Shown here: piece by piece, positions 1-5,640 of the stretch
Layout: each line of letters begins with the position of its first letter
How positions within the stretch are numbered: position 1 is the first letter of the stretch
Source of the DNA: Atopobium sp.
Lineage (GTDB): Bacteria; Actinomycetota; Coriobacteriia; Coriobacteriales; Atopobiaceae
NCBI GenBank assembly: GCA_015259105.1
Contig: JABZGZ010000024.1
Coordinates: forward strand, 1 to 16,994
DNA length: 16,994 nt
Direction of reading: 5' to 3'
Position numbers and translations under genes: made by a program
The notes under the pieces: model-generated
The model's input: only the letters and a program-made list of their open reading frames with translations
Told to the model about the DNA's origin: nothing
Database searches by the model: none

Positions 1-1
1 G

Positions 2-433
2 AGTGAATCTGCAAGCCAGCAGCCAAAGCAGACCCAGTCCGCCTACGCTGACGAGAAACAGCAGGATGAGCAGGCAGTTGACGGCTCAGTTACCTTCCAC
101 GGCATGAAGTACTCTCTGGAGAAGCAAAGCGACGGCAAAACTGCTGTTGTTCGTACGAGTGACTCGGGAACTAAGAGTGTTCTATTTGAGGTTGAGGGAA
201 CTCCTACCAGCCTGATTCTTTTTAACGACACCATTTTGGTTCCAGAGAATCGCGATTCTGGCTGGGATGTTGTGGCATGTGCCCTGGTAGACGGCTCGCT
301 TCCAACACTTATTGCCGATAAGGACGGCAAGGCTGTTGGTGGAAACGGAACTATCACCGCAGCTACGCTTGATGGAACTACGCTTAAGGTAACCGATTCC
401 ACAGGAAACACCACCAGCGTTGCTCTTCAGTAG
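2..433 (+). CDS. C-terminal part of a secreted or lipoprotein-like protein (5' end outside window)
   Basis: The frame is open from the first bases to the TAG at 431-433, giving 143 codons of a gene that begins before the window. The first ~30 residues are rich in Gln, Ser, Asp and Ala, like the flexible linker behind a lipoprotein signal in Gram-positives. The rest is a run of short alternating hydrophobic/polar segments with many Gly, Thr and Asp (for example TLDGTTLKVTDSTGNTTSV at the end), which suggests an all-beta extracellular domain. I do not recognise the family. An ATG at 104 exists but the frame upstream is clearly coding-like, so it is not taken as the start. The secreted nature is inferred from composition only, because the signal peptide would lie outside the window. 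Confidence 0.6.
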   Translation, partial: SESASQQPKQTQSAYADEKQQDEQAVDGSVTFHGMKYSLEKQSDGKTAVVRTSDSGTKSVLFEVEGTPTSLILFNDTILVPENRDSGWDVVACALVDGSLPTLIADKDGKAVGGNGTITAATLDGTTLKVTDSTGNTTSVALQ

Positions 434-505
434 AACTTTCGTAAGGAAGTTGTGGATTTCTGGTGAGCGTTCACTTGTCTGAACTGCGGTTATTCTCGCC
501 AATCG

Positions 506-544
506 GTTATTTTCAAGAAAATTTTCAAATTCGTTGAAAATAAC
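506..544. repeat. 11-bp inverted repeat upstream of tRNA-Asp
   Basis: GTTATTTTCAA (506-516) is followed 17 bases later by its exact reverse complement TTGAAAATAAC (534-544). The loop itself contains the palindrome GAAAATTTTC. The arms are AT-rich and no T-run follows, so it is not a typical terminator. It sits directly upstream of the tRNA-Asp promoter and may be a weak terminator of the preceding gene or a structural element. Confidence 0.5.
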
Positions 545-546
545 GC

Positions 547-575
547 TAGACAAGAATAAAAGTTCCCTGTATTAT
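547..575 (+). promoter_or_regulatory. Sigma-70-type promoter of tRNA-Asp
   Basis: TAGACA (547-552) and TATTAT (570-575) each match the -35 and -10 consensus at 5 of 6 positions and are exactly 17 bp apart. Transcription would start near 582, about 16 nt before the mature tRNA 5' end. Confidence 0.7.
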
Positions 576-597
576 TTCAATTCGCAACAAGGCGTCC

Positions 598-674
<77 letters not shown>

Positions 675-684
675 TTGCATGTTC

Positions 685-707
685 AAGCCCTCTTCGGAGG
701 GCTTTTT
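685..707 (+). terminator. Intrinsic terminator of tRNA-Asp
   Basis: AAGCCCTC (685-692), a TTCG tetraloop and GAGGGCTT (697-704) form a perfect 8-bp stem, followed by a T-run to 707. It lies 11 nt after the tRNA CCA. Confidence 0.92.
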
Positions 708-866
708 CATTACCAAAAAAGTCCAGCATAAAAGATTTAAATTACATCTTTAATTTATTGAAACCAAGTCAGAAAATAAAGCATTGTGTGCTATCTTTAC
801 ATCAGAATGTATCTAAGTGCTTCTGCTGAAGAAACATTTAAATGCAGAGGTAAAGTGAGGTGGATT

Positions 867-1625
867 GTGCGGGATCAAAATACTTTGGATGCGCTGTCGC
901 AATGCGATAGTGCAAATTCCATATCCGCAGAATCTGCTAACACAGAACACACTTCAGATTCGATCAAGAAAATTGCTGTTTTTGATTTTGACGGAACCGT
1001 CATTTCTGGACAGTCAGGACTCTTGTTCTCTGCGTATTTGCTCCGCCGTCATCTGTCCTCAATTGCACGCACGCTCAAGCTTGTGTGGTGGGGAGCTCGC
1101 TACAAGCTACACCTTCCTCAAAGGCAGGAAGAGGCTCGTGAGCTGGTTGTTGGTGCACTTACGCAGTATAGCGTTGAGTTTGCAAATGCCGTCATGCACG
1201 ATTTTCATCGCGAGGTAATTGAGGGGATGTATCGCCCTCAGGCGCTGGAAGAGGTGCGTCGTCGGCAGGCAGAAGGTTGCTGCGTGCTGTTGGTTTCAGC
1301 AACGTTTGAACCTATCGCGGAATTGGCCGCCCAGAAGCTGGGGGTGGACGCGTTTCTCGCCACAAAGATGCAGGTGGGAGCAGACGGACACTACACCAGC
1401 AAGGTTGACGGTCCCGTGATTGAGGGCGCTCAGAAGTTGGTCTCGGCAACCGAGTGGTGCAACCAGCGCTTTGGCGAGGGCAACTGGGAGATTGCGTACG
1501 CGTACGGTGATCATTACTCGGACGCAACGCTTTTGTCGGCAGCTCAAACGCCGTGCGCCGTTTGCCCTGGTCCAACGCTTGCCAGACTTGCAAACAAGCG
1601 CGGCTGGAAAATTTTGAACTGGTAG
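867..1625 (+). CDS. HAD-IB family phosphatase (SerB-like)
   Basis: This is a 252-residue haloacid-dehalogenase-type hydrolase of the IB (SerB-like) subfamily, probably a cytosolic phosphomonoesterase; the substrate cannot be read from sequence. Motif I is VFDFDGT (nucleophile D40, acid/base D42). Motif II is the Ser of LLVSATF (S144). Motif III is the Lys of EGAQK (K190). Motif IV is YGDHYSD (D215, D219). The helical cap lies between motifs I and II. The first 33 residues are polar, low-complexity and not part of the fold. Start chosen: GTG at 867, because GAGGTG lies just upstream at 857-862. An in-frame GTG at 786 would add 27 residues but has no visible ribosome site. The stop codon TAG at 1623 is the first of a ladder of in-frame TAGs produced by the 15-bp tandem array that follows. 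Confidence 0.88.
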   Translation: MRDQNTLDALSQCDSANSISAESANTEHTSDSIKKIAVFDFDGTVISGQSGLLFSAYLLRRHLSSIARTLKLVWWGARYKLHLPQRQEEARELVVGALTQYSVEFANAVMHDFHREVIEGMYRPQALEEVRRRQAEGCCVLLVSATFEPIAELAAQKLGVDAFLATKMQVGADGHYTSKVDGPVIEGAQKLVSATEWCNQRFGEGNWEIAYAYGDHYSDATLLSAAQTPCAVCPGPTLARLANKRGWKILNW

Positions 1626-1720
1626 CAACGACTGAACTAGCAATAACTGAACTAGCAACAACTGAACTAGCAATAACTGAACTAGCAACAACTGAACTGA
1701 TAGTAACTGAACTTGTAACA
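1614..1720. repeat. 15-bp tandem array (about 7 units) starting at the stop codon of the HAD gene
   Basis: Units of ACTGAACTAGCAAYA run 1631-1645, 1646-1660, 1661-1675 and 1676-1690. The first four differ only in an alternating T/C at position 14. Two decayed copies follow at 1691-1705 and 1706-1720. A degenerate seventh copy (1614-1630) contains the last codons and the TAG of the HAD gene. Each intact unit carries a TAG in the same frame as that stop (1638, 1653, 1668, 1683). The unit is 5 codons long, so another frame reads as repeated T-E-L-A-T/I. The stretch 1626-1799 contains this array and the leader of the Rrf2 gene, with no other gene. Confidence 0.93.
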
Positions 1721-1799
1721 ACGATTAGCCTGGTCACAAGCCAGATAAGTGAGAAAAGCAGTCCCTCAAGCGGACGCAAGAGGGGTACTTGGAGAACCA

Positions 1800-2396
1800 A
1801 TGGAAATTTCACGCAAAACTGATTATGCAATCCGCATGCTTTCTTCGCTGGTGAGAAGCCCAAAGAAGCTTCTTTCTGTTCGCGACGCCGCAGACGAAAA
1901 CGATATTCCATACTCCTTTGCTCGCTCAATCCAGCACGACCTGGTCCTCGCTGGAGTAATTGTCAGCACGCGTGGCGCTCACGGTGGCATGATGCTGGCT
2001 ATTGATCCTTCTGAGGTGAGCGTTCTTGACATTGTTGAGGCAGTTCAGGGTCCTGTTTTCATTTCTAGCTGCGAGTGGGCTGGCCCAAATAATGAGCCAT
2101 GCCCTCGTCGCAATTCTTGCTATTTTGGTCCTCTTTGGTGCAGTGCCGAGAAAACCTTGCGTAATTTCTTTGCATCGGTGACCTTGCATCAAGTTGTTGT
2201 AGAGGGACTTATGCCAGAGATGGTGGGCGAGTTCCAGCTGGTCAAGAACGAGAACGCTCAGCGTAACGAGCAGATTATCCAGAATGCTACCGCCGCTATT
2301 GAGGCCGAGATTACTGCTGGCACGTTTGATAACCTGCTTGATGGCGAGGTTATTTCTGCCGAGAAAAAGCCTTACGAGTTCAATATTGATCGATAA
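1800..2396 (+). CDS. Rrf2-family transcriptional regulator with four cysteines
   Basis: This is a 198-residue Rrf2-type winged-helix DNA-binding protein. The N-terminus MEISRKTDYAIRMLSSL is the family hallmark. The recognition helix region (AADENDIPYSFARSIQHDLVLAG) and the wing (TRGAHGG) follow. Cysteines C91, C101 and C107 (spacing C-X9-C-X5-C) lie where IscR/NsrR-type members bind an Fe-S cluster, and C114 is a further candidate. A cluster-sensing role is therefore plausible but not proven. The last ~55 residues are helical and extend beyond the usual ~150-residue length. Start ATG 1800 is preceded by GGAGA at 1791-1795. A possible small hairpin (CCCTC 1763-1767 with GAGGG 1780-1784) lies in the leader. 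It ends 19 bp before the MutY-like gene and probably shares a transcript with it, which suggests control of an oxidative-damage repair gene by a redox sensor. Confidence 0.88.
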   Translation: MEISRKTDYAIRMLSSLVRSPKKLLSVRDAADENDIPYSFARSIQHDLVLAGVIVSTRGAHGGMMLAIDPSEVSVLDIVEAVQGPVFISSCEWAGPNNEPCPRRNSCYFGPLWCSAEKTLRNFFASVTLHQVVVEGLMPEMVGEFQLVKNENAQRNEQIIQNATAAIEAEITAGTFDNLLDGEVISAEKKPYEFNIDR

Positions 2397-2415
2397 GAAA
2401 ATCTCACATACAAAG

Positions 2416-3396
2416 ATGAACGAAGGCTTGGAAGTTTTGGCCGACGAGCACGCTGGTGCATCCGGCGGAGCAGAACTCTCGCCTGAGCTGCGTGCATTTG
2501 TCGAGTTCGTGGCAAAGAAAGGCCGCGAGCTATATCGCGATTTACCTTGGCGCCGTACGTACGACCCGTATGCTATCTGGATTTCTGAGGTCATGCTTCA
2601 GCAGACGCAGGTCAGCCGCGTAGATGGTCGCTGGCAGAGGTGGCTGGAGCGATTCCCAACGGTTGACGCGCTGGCTGCTGCAGCTCCTTCGGACGTGCTT
2701 GAAGAATGGCAGGGTCTTGGCTACAACCGTCGAGCTTTGTCCGTGCACCGAGCTGCTCAGGCAATTTCTAAGGCGGGCGGTGTCTTTCCGCAAGATCCAA
2801 AGGAGCTGGTAAAGCTTCCAGGCATTGGTCCTGCTACTGCGGCGGGTATTCGTGCGTTTGCGTTTAACCTGCACGGTGTTTACCTGGAGACTAATGTGCG
2901 CACGGTCTTCCTGCACGAGCTGTACCCTCAGGCAGAGGGCGTGCCAGATTCCGAGCTTGTTCCTCTGGTAGAGCTCACGTGTCCTGCGAGTGTTGAGGAC
3001 GTCGCGGACGCAGTTGCAGCGGGCACTGACGCCGTTGCGGATGCCGCGGGGGCCGACGAGACGGAGCTTACGCCACGTAGCTGGTACTACGCCCTTCTCG
3101 ACTATGGCGCATACTTGAAAAAAACCATTCCCAATCCTTCGCGAAGGTCCAAAAGCCACGTCAAGCAGTCGCGCTTTGAGGGATCTCATCGACAGAAGCG
3201 AGCCGAGCTCTTGCGCGTTCTTCTCGCTCACAAAGACGAGGGCGGAGCGGAGTTTGAGACGCTTCACCAGGAGCTTTGTCAGATTGAGGTTAACGCGGGG
3301 CGAGAAACCCTTGATGAGCAGGTTACCCTTGGCTTACTTGAAGAACTTGCGAAGGAAGGCTTTTGTCAGAAAAATGATGAATACTGGTTGCCCTAA
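2416..3396 (+). CDS. MutY-like HhH-GPD DNA glycosylase lacking Fe-S ligands
   Basis: This 326-residue protein of the Nth/MutY (HhH-GPD) superfamily presumably excises damaged or mispaired bases from DNA. It shows DLPWR (42-46), AIWISEVMLQQTQV (53-66, with E58 at the MutY catalytic Glu), EEWQGLGYNRRA (96-107), the helix-hairpin-helix LPGIGPATAAGIRAFAF (134-150) and ETNVRTV (158-164). Two features are odd. The conserved catalytic Asp of the LDxNV motif is Glu here (E158). The four-Cys [4Fe-4S] motif expected after residue ~230 is absent, replaced by PNPSRRSKSHVKQSRFEGSHRQKR. There is no room for the C-terminal 8-oxoG recognition domain of classical MutY; a small winged-helix-like tail takes its place. 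Residues 189-218 are an Ala/Asp-rich insertion. ATG 2416 is chosen although its ribosome site is weak; ATGs at 2284 and 2341 lie inside the Rrf2 gene. Named MutY-like only, as the true substrate may differ. Confidence 0.82.
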   Translation: MNEGLEVLADEHAGASGGAELSPELRAFVEFVAKKGRELYRDLPWRRTYDPYAIWISEVMLQQTQVSRVDGRWQRWLERFPTVDALAAAAPSDVLEEWQGLGYNRRALSVHRAAQAISKAGGVFPQDPKELVKLPGIGPATAAGIRAFAFNLHGVYLETNVRTVFLHELYPQAEGVPDSELVPLVELTCPASVEDVADAVAAGTDAVADAAGADETELTPRSWYYALLDYGAYLKKTIPNPSRRSKSHVKQSRFEGSHRQKRAELLRVLLAHKDEGGAEFETLHQELCQIEVNAGRETLDEQVTLGLLEELAKEGFCQKNDEYWLP

Positions 3397-3401
3397 ATGG
3401 T

Positions 3402-3407
3402 TATAAT
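3402..3407 (+). promoter_or_regulatory. Candidate -10 box for the rubrerythrin leader
   Basis: A perfect TATAAT lies just behind the MutY-like stop codon. No convincing -35 is seen 16-18 bp upstream. If used, the transcript starts near 3414 and has a leader of about 160 nt before rubrerythrin. Confidence 0.4.
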
Positions 3408-3434
3408 TCATAATGCTGACGAAGGGGTCAGTAT

Positions 3435-3530
3435 ATGAGCATAAGTGCTAATGATTATCATTTGCATTTGTTCACCACATGTAACACGGCGCTACCCAGG
3501 CGCTTAACATTGCGCTCACAAGCGCTTTGA
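3435..3530 (+). CDS. Possible 31-codon leader ORF in the rubrerythrin 5' region
   Basis: ATG at 3435 follows GAAGGGG (3421-3427) with a 7-nt gap, an excellent ribosome-binding layout, and opens a 31-codon frame ending in TGA at 3528-3530. The peptide begins MSISANDYHLHLFTTC and ends in a basic tail. It lies between a TATAAT box and the rubrerythrin gene, and the Fur-like box sits within it. It has no recognisable homologue and may be chance, but the strong ribosome site makes a leader peptide possible. Confidence 0.28.
   Translation: MSISANDYHLHLFTTCNTALPRRLTLRSQAL
3447..3465. promoter_or_regulatory. Fur/PerR-type box upstream of rubrerythrin
   Basis: GCTAATGATTATCATTTGC matches the 19-bp Fur consensus GATAATGATAATCATTATC at 15 of 19 positions. 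Its core AATGAT-T-ATCATT is a perfect inverted repeat (3450-3462). Placement in front of an iron-containing peroxide-detoxifying protein fits metal- or peroxide-responsive control. Which family member (Fur, PerR, Zur) binds cannot be told from the site alone. Confidence 0.65.
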
Positions 3531-3533
3531 CAT

Positions 3534-3558
3534 GCGTTAACGTGCCACTCGTTAACGC
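3534..3558. repeat. 9-bp inverted repeat directly before the rubrerythrin ribosome site
   Basis: GCGTTAACG (3534-3542) and CGTTAACGC (3550-3558) are exact reverse complements around a 7-nt loop. The hairpin ends a few bases before the ribosome-binding GAGAGGAG. It could be an operator or an mRNA structure modulating translation. The surrounding stretch 3489-3540 also has several GCGCTT/AAGCGC copies. Confidence 0.6.
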
Positions 3559-3573
3559 GGGAGAGGAGAAAAA

Positions 3574-4119
3574 ATGGCAGTAGATTTTGAGAATTCTCAG
3601 ACAAAGAAGAACCTCGAGGCAGCTTTTGCTGGTGAGTCCCAGGCTACCAACAAGTACAGCTACTATGCTTCCCAGGCTGCAAAAGAGGGTTACCAGCAGA
3701 TTTCCAACATTTTCACCGAGACTTCTGGCAACGAGAAAGTTCACGCTAAGCTTTGGTTCAAGTATCTCCACGGTGGCAAGATTCCAGAGACTGCAGAGAA
3801 CCTCAAGGACGCAGCTGCTGGCGAGAACTACGAGTGGACCACTATGTACGCTGACTTCGCTAAGGTAGCTGAGGAGGAGGGCTTTGCAGAGATCGCTGCT
3901 AAGTTCCGTCTTGTCGGCAACATCGAGAAGGCTCACGACGAGCGTTACCAGAAGCTTCTTGAGCGCGTTGAGTCCGGCGAAGTCTTTGAGCGCGAGGGCG
4001 TTAAGGTTTGGAAGTGCCTCAAGTGCGGTCACCTGCACGTCGGCGCATCTGCACCAAAGGTCTGCCCAGTCTGCGGTCACCCACAGGGCTACTTCGAGGA
4101 GCAGGCTCTCAACTACTAA
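3574..4119 (+). CDS. rbr: Rubrerythrin
   Basis: This is a 181-residue cytosolic peroxide-reducing protein of anaerobes. Residues 1-~140 are the ferritin-like diiron four-helix domain, with ligand candidates E21 (AGESQA), E54 and H57 (NEKVHA), E100-E102, E118 and H121 (IEKAHDE). The C-terminal rubredoxin domain has C148, C151, C164 and C167 (CLKCG and CPVCG) for the FeS4 centre that passes electrons to the diiron site. The length and domain order are those of classical rubrerythrin. ATG 3574 follows a strong AGGAG. It has its own long leader with a Fur-like box and hairpin, and a strong terminator at 4199-4237, so it is probably monocistronic and iron- or peroxide-regulated. Confidence 0.97.
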   Translation: MAVDFENSQTKKNLEAAFAGESQATNKYSYYASQAAKEGYQQISNIFTETSGNEKVHAKLWFKYLHGGKIPETAENLKDAAAGENYEWTTMYADFAKVAEEEGFAEIAAKFRLVGNIEKAHDERYQKLLERVESGEVFEREGVKVWKCLKCGHLHVGASAPKVCPVCGHPQGYFEEQALNY

Positions 4120-4198
4120 GTTGTAGGTGCTCTGAGCTGTAGGGCTGCAGGCGCGTAAGCGCGAAGCCGCAGCTCAAACTTCTAGTGCGTTAAAAATG

Positions 4199-4237
4199 TA
4201 CCCACCAGCAGGTCATTGGCTTGCTGGTGGGTATTTT
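4199..4237. terminator. Strong bidirectional intrinsic terminator after rubrerythrin
   Basis: TACCCACCAGCA (4199-4210) and TGCTGGTGGGTA (4222-4233) form a perfect 12-bp stem with an 11-nt loop. A T-run follows on the plus strand, and an A-run precedes it (4192-4196), giving a U-run on the minus strand. An imperfect GC-rich hairpin (GAGCTG...CAGCTC, about 4133-4174) lies just upstream. Confidence 0.93.
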
Positions 4238-4289
4238 TGTGTGTGGACGTTGCGGGGAGATTGGGTTTCTCGCTATATGCTCGTTGCGC

Positions 4290-4395
4290 GCCTGATTTCT
4301 TAAAAGAATCTGTAACTTTTGCCTAAATGCTTCAAAGAATCTGTGGATTTGCCTGATTTCATCAAAGAATCTGTATCCAAAATACAGAATCTTTG
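4290..4395. repeat. Three ~30-bp tandem repeats ending in a 14-bp hairpin
   Basis: Copies start at 4290, 4321 and 4351, each of the form GCCTGATTTCNTCAAAGAATCTGT with drift. The third copy is followed by an inverted copy: CAAAGAATCTGTAT (4363-4376) faces ATACAGAATCTTTG (4382-4395) across 5 nt, with one mismatch. The gene-free stretch 4240-4712 (between rubrerythrin and nth) is made largely of this and the two repeat blocks below. I see no gene in it. Confidence 0.8.
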
Positions 4396-4463
4396 CACTT
4401 TTCAGGCTCACTTTTCAGGCAGAGTTTAAAGCGCATCCGAGCTCGCGCTTTCATGAAGCCTGA

Positions 4464-4560
4464 TTTTCTCGTCATGTCTGAACGATTTGCCGGAAGAGTA
4501 CGCTAAGTCTGAGCTATTTGCCGGTTTTTCTCGTCATGTCTGAGTAAATTCGCTCAGACT
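4464..4560. repeat. Second ~31-bp tandem repeat block
   Basis: TTTTCTCGTCATGTCTGA (from 4464) recurs at 4526. Between them a diverged copy (4494-4524) shares GTCTGA-N-TATTTGCCGG with the first unit. The third unit ends in GTCTGAGTAAATTCGCTCAGAC, which contains the inverted repeat GTCTGAG/CTCAGAC. TGCACTTTTCAGGCT also occurs at about 4395 and again at 4564, bracketing the block. Confidence 0.7.
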
Positions 4561-4618
4561 TCATGCACTTTTCAGGCTTATCGCGGTGCTTAAGTCTGGA
4601 TTCCCAACTCAGAAGCAT

Positions 4619-4680
4619 CTGGCGAGAAACCCGCGCGCTCGTAGCGTGTGCGCCTGGCGAGAAACCCGTGCGCTCGCAGC
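4619..4680. repeat. 27-bp direct repeat, period 35 bp
   Basis: The 27-mer starting CTGGCGAGAAACCCG occurs at 4619-4645 and 4654-4680 with two differences. Both copies contain the 10-mer CGAGAAACCC that recurs across the window. It lies just beyond the 3' end of nth. Confidence 0.88.
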
Positions 4681-4712
4681 TCAGTGCCGGGCTAGCGTGC
4701 CGGGTCCCGCGC

Positions 4713-5384
4713 TTATCCCTTGAACCAGCGATTGGGCTGCTCGTAGGAAGGGCAGATGTCGCTCATGGGACAGCCGACACACTTGGGGTTGCGAGCGGTG
4801 CAGGTTTCTCGCCCAAAGTGAATCCACTCCTCGTTGACGTCTTTCCAGAGCTCGTGGGGGAGAAGCGCGAGCAGGTCCTTCTCAGCGGCCAGCGGCGTGG
4901 AAGCCGAGCTCAGGCGCATGCGCTTGGAGATTCTGTACACATGCGTGTCCACCGCGATGCCGTCGACCACGTCAAACATCTTGTTGAGGACGATGTTTGC
5001 GGTCTTTCGACCAACGCCCGGGAGCGTGACCAAGTCTTCCATGGTGCCGGGAACTTCTCCGCCGTACTCAGTCAGCAGAATTTGCGCCGTCTCCACGCAG
5101 TGCTTAGCCTTTGCGCGCCAGAAGCCGATGGTCTGAATGACCTTTCCGACCTCGACAGCATTAGCGGCTGCCATGGATGGCGCGTCTGGCCAGCGACGGA
5201 ACAGCTCGGGTGTGACTTTATTTACCGCGGCGTCAGTAGTCTGCGCCGAAAGCATTACGCTGATGAGCAGGGTAAACGCGTCGTGATAATCCAGGGCGCT
5301 CTGGACGCTTGGATAGAGCTCGTGCATGCGTCGGCACAGCTCAATGCCGCGTTCTACCTTGACTTTCTTTGATTCTCTGGGCAT
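4713..5384 (-). CDS. nth: Endonuclease III
   Basis: This 223-residue bifunctional DNA glycosylase/AP lyase removes oxidised pyrimidines. The helix-hairpin-helix LPGVGRKTANIV (121-132) carries catalytic K127 and the VDTHVYR motif (145-151) carries D146. Four cysteines, C195, C202, C205 and C211 (C-X6-C-X2-C-X5-C), bind the [4Fe-4S] cluster. SAQTTD (46-51) is the usual N-terminal motif. Length and motifs are entirely typical. Start ATG (5384-5382) is preceded on the minus strand by GGAGAGG. The gene is divergent from mfd, so the 5385-5640 gap probably holds both promoters. It is the normal Fe-S counterpart to the Fe-S-less MutY-like glycosylase 1.3 kb away. Confidence 0.97.
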   Translation of the reverse strand: MPRESKKVKVERGIELCRRMHELYPSVQSALDYHDAFTLLISVMLSAQTTDAAVNKVTPELFRRWPDAPSMAAANAVEVGKVIQTIGFWRAKAKHCVETAQILLTEYGGEVPGTMEDLVTLPGVGRKTANIVLNKMFDVVDGIAVDTHVYRISKRMRLSSASTPLAAEKDLLALLPHELWKDVNEEWIHFGRETCTARNPKCVGCPMSDICPSYEQPNRWFKG

Positions 5385-5456
5385 AACCTCTCCTCAATTC
5401 CTTCTATGTGTACCCAGTATGTAGTTACGTTATCACGTGAGGCGAGAATAGCAAAA

Positions 5457-5473
5457 TAGCTGCATAACAGCTA
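5457..5473. repeat. Small inverted repeat in the nth-mfd divergent region
   Basis: TAGCTG (5457-5462) and CAGCTA (5468-5473) are exact reverse complements 5 nt apart. An 8-bp palindrome TCACGTGA lies at 5433-5440. Either could be a regulator site for the divergent pair. No SOS-type GAAC-N4-GTTC box is seen. The remaining gap up to 5640 shows no convincing gene. Confidence 0.35.
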
Positions 5474-5640
5474 CAATAACAGCCCAATTGAAAAGTTATC
5501 AAACCTGCGCTTACGTGCCGACGTCGCTGGTAGATGTCTGTGCGGTCAGCCGTTACGGCATACGCGCCTGCGCGCCAGACGCAGCAGAGTCCAGCAAGGT
5601 TTGGTGTAACCCGCATGCGTTTGTATGTGGGTTTAGCGGC

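Noticed and set aside
1553..1822. Plus-strand frame reading the array as TELAT pentapeptides, possibly as a frameshift tail of the HAD protein
   Set aside because: The HAD protein ends normally at 1623 after a complete fold. No slippery site is evident, and the frame has no ribosome site.
1296..1929. Minus-strand frames with VQLLLVQLLL repeats across the 15-bp array
   Set aside because: The repetitive peptide is only the antisense reading of the 15-bp tandem array, and the ends overlap the HAD and Rrf2 genes, which have clear family motifs.
2284..2415. Start of the MutY-like gene inside the Rrf2 gene (ATG 2284 or 2341)
   Set aside because: It would add 25-44 residues that only reflect out-of-frame Rrf2 coding sequence. 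The conserved fold begins well after ATG 2416.
4190..4411. 73-codon minus-strand frame after the rubrerythrin terminator
   Set aside because: It is made of the terminator and the 30-bp repeats, with no ribosome site and no family resemblance.
4290..4560. CRISPR array, suggested by ~30-bp repeats at ~30-bp spacing
   Set aside because: The repeats are contiguous and diverged, without unique spacers of uniform size. No cas genes are in the window.
4563..5372. 269-codon open frame on the plus strand opposite nth
   Set aside because: The minus-strand frame encodes a full endonuclease III with catalytic residues and Fe-S cysteines. The plus-strand frame has no recognisable motif and runs through the repeat region.
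5488..5640. N-terminal extension of Mfd from TTG 5488
   Set aside because: It would make the protein 51 residues longer than the family. The sequence is Cys-rich and unlike Mfd, and the true domain begins after ATG 5641.
5385..5640. SOS (LexA) box in the nth-mfd divergent region
   Set aside because: No GAAC-N4-GTTC or close variant is found on either strand.
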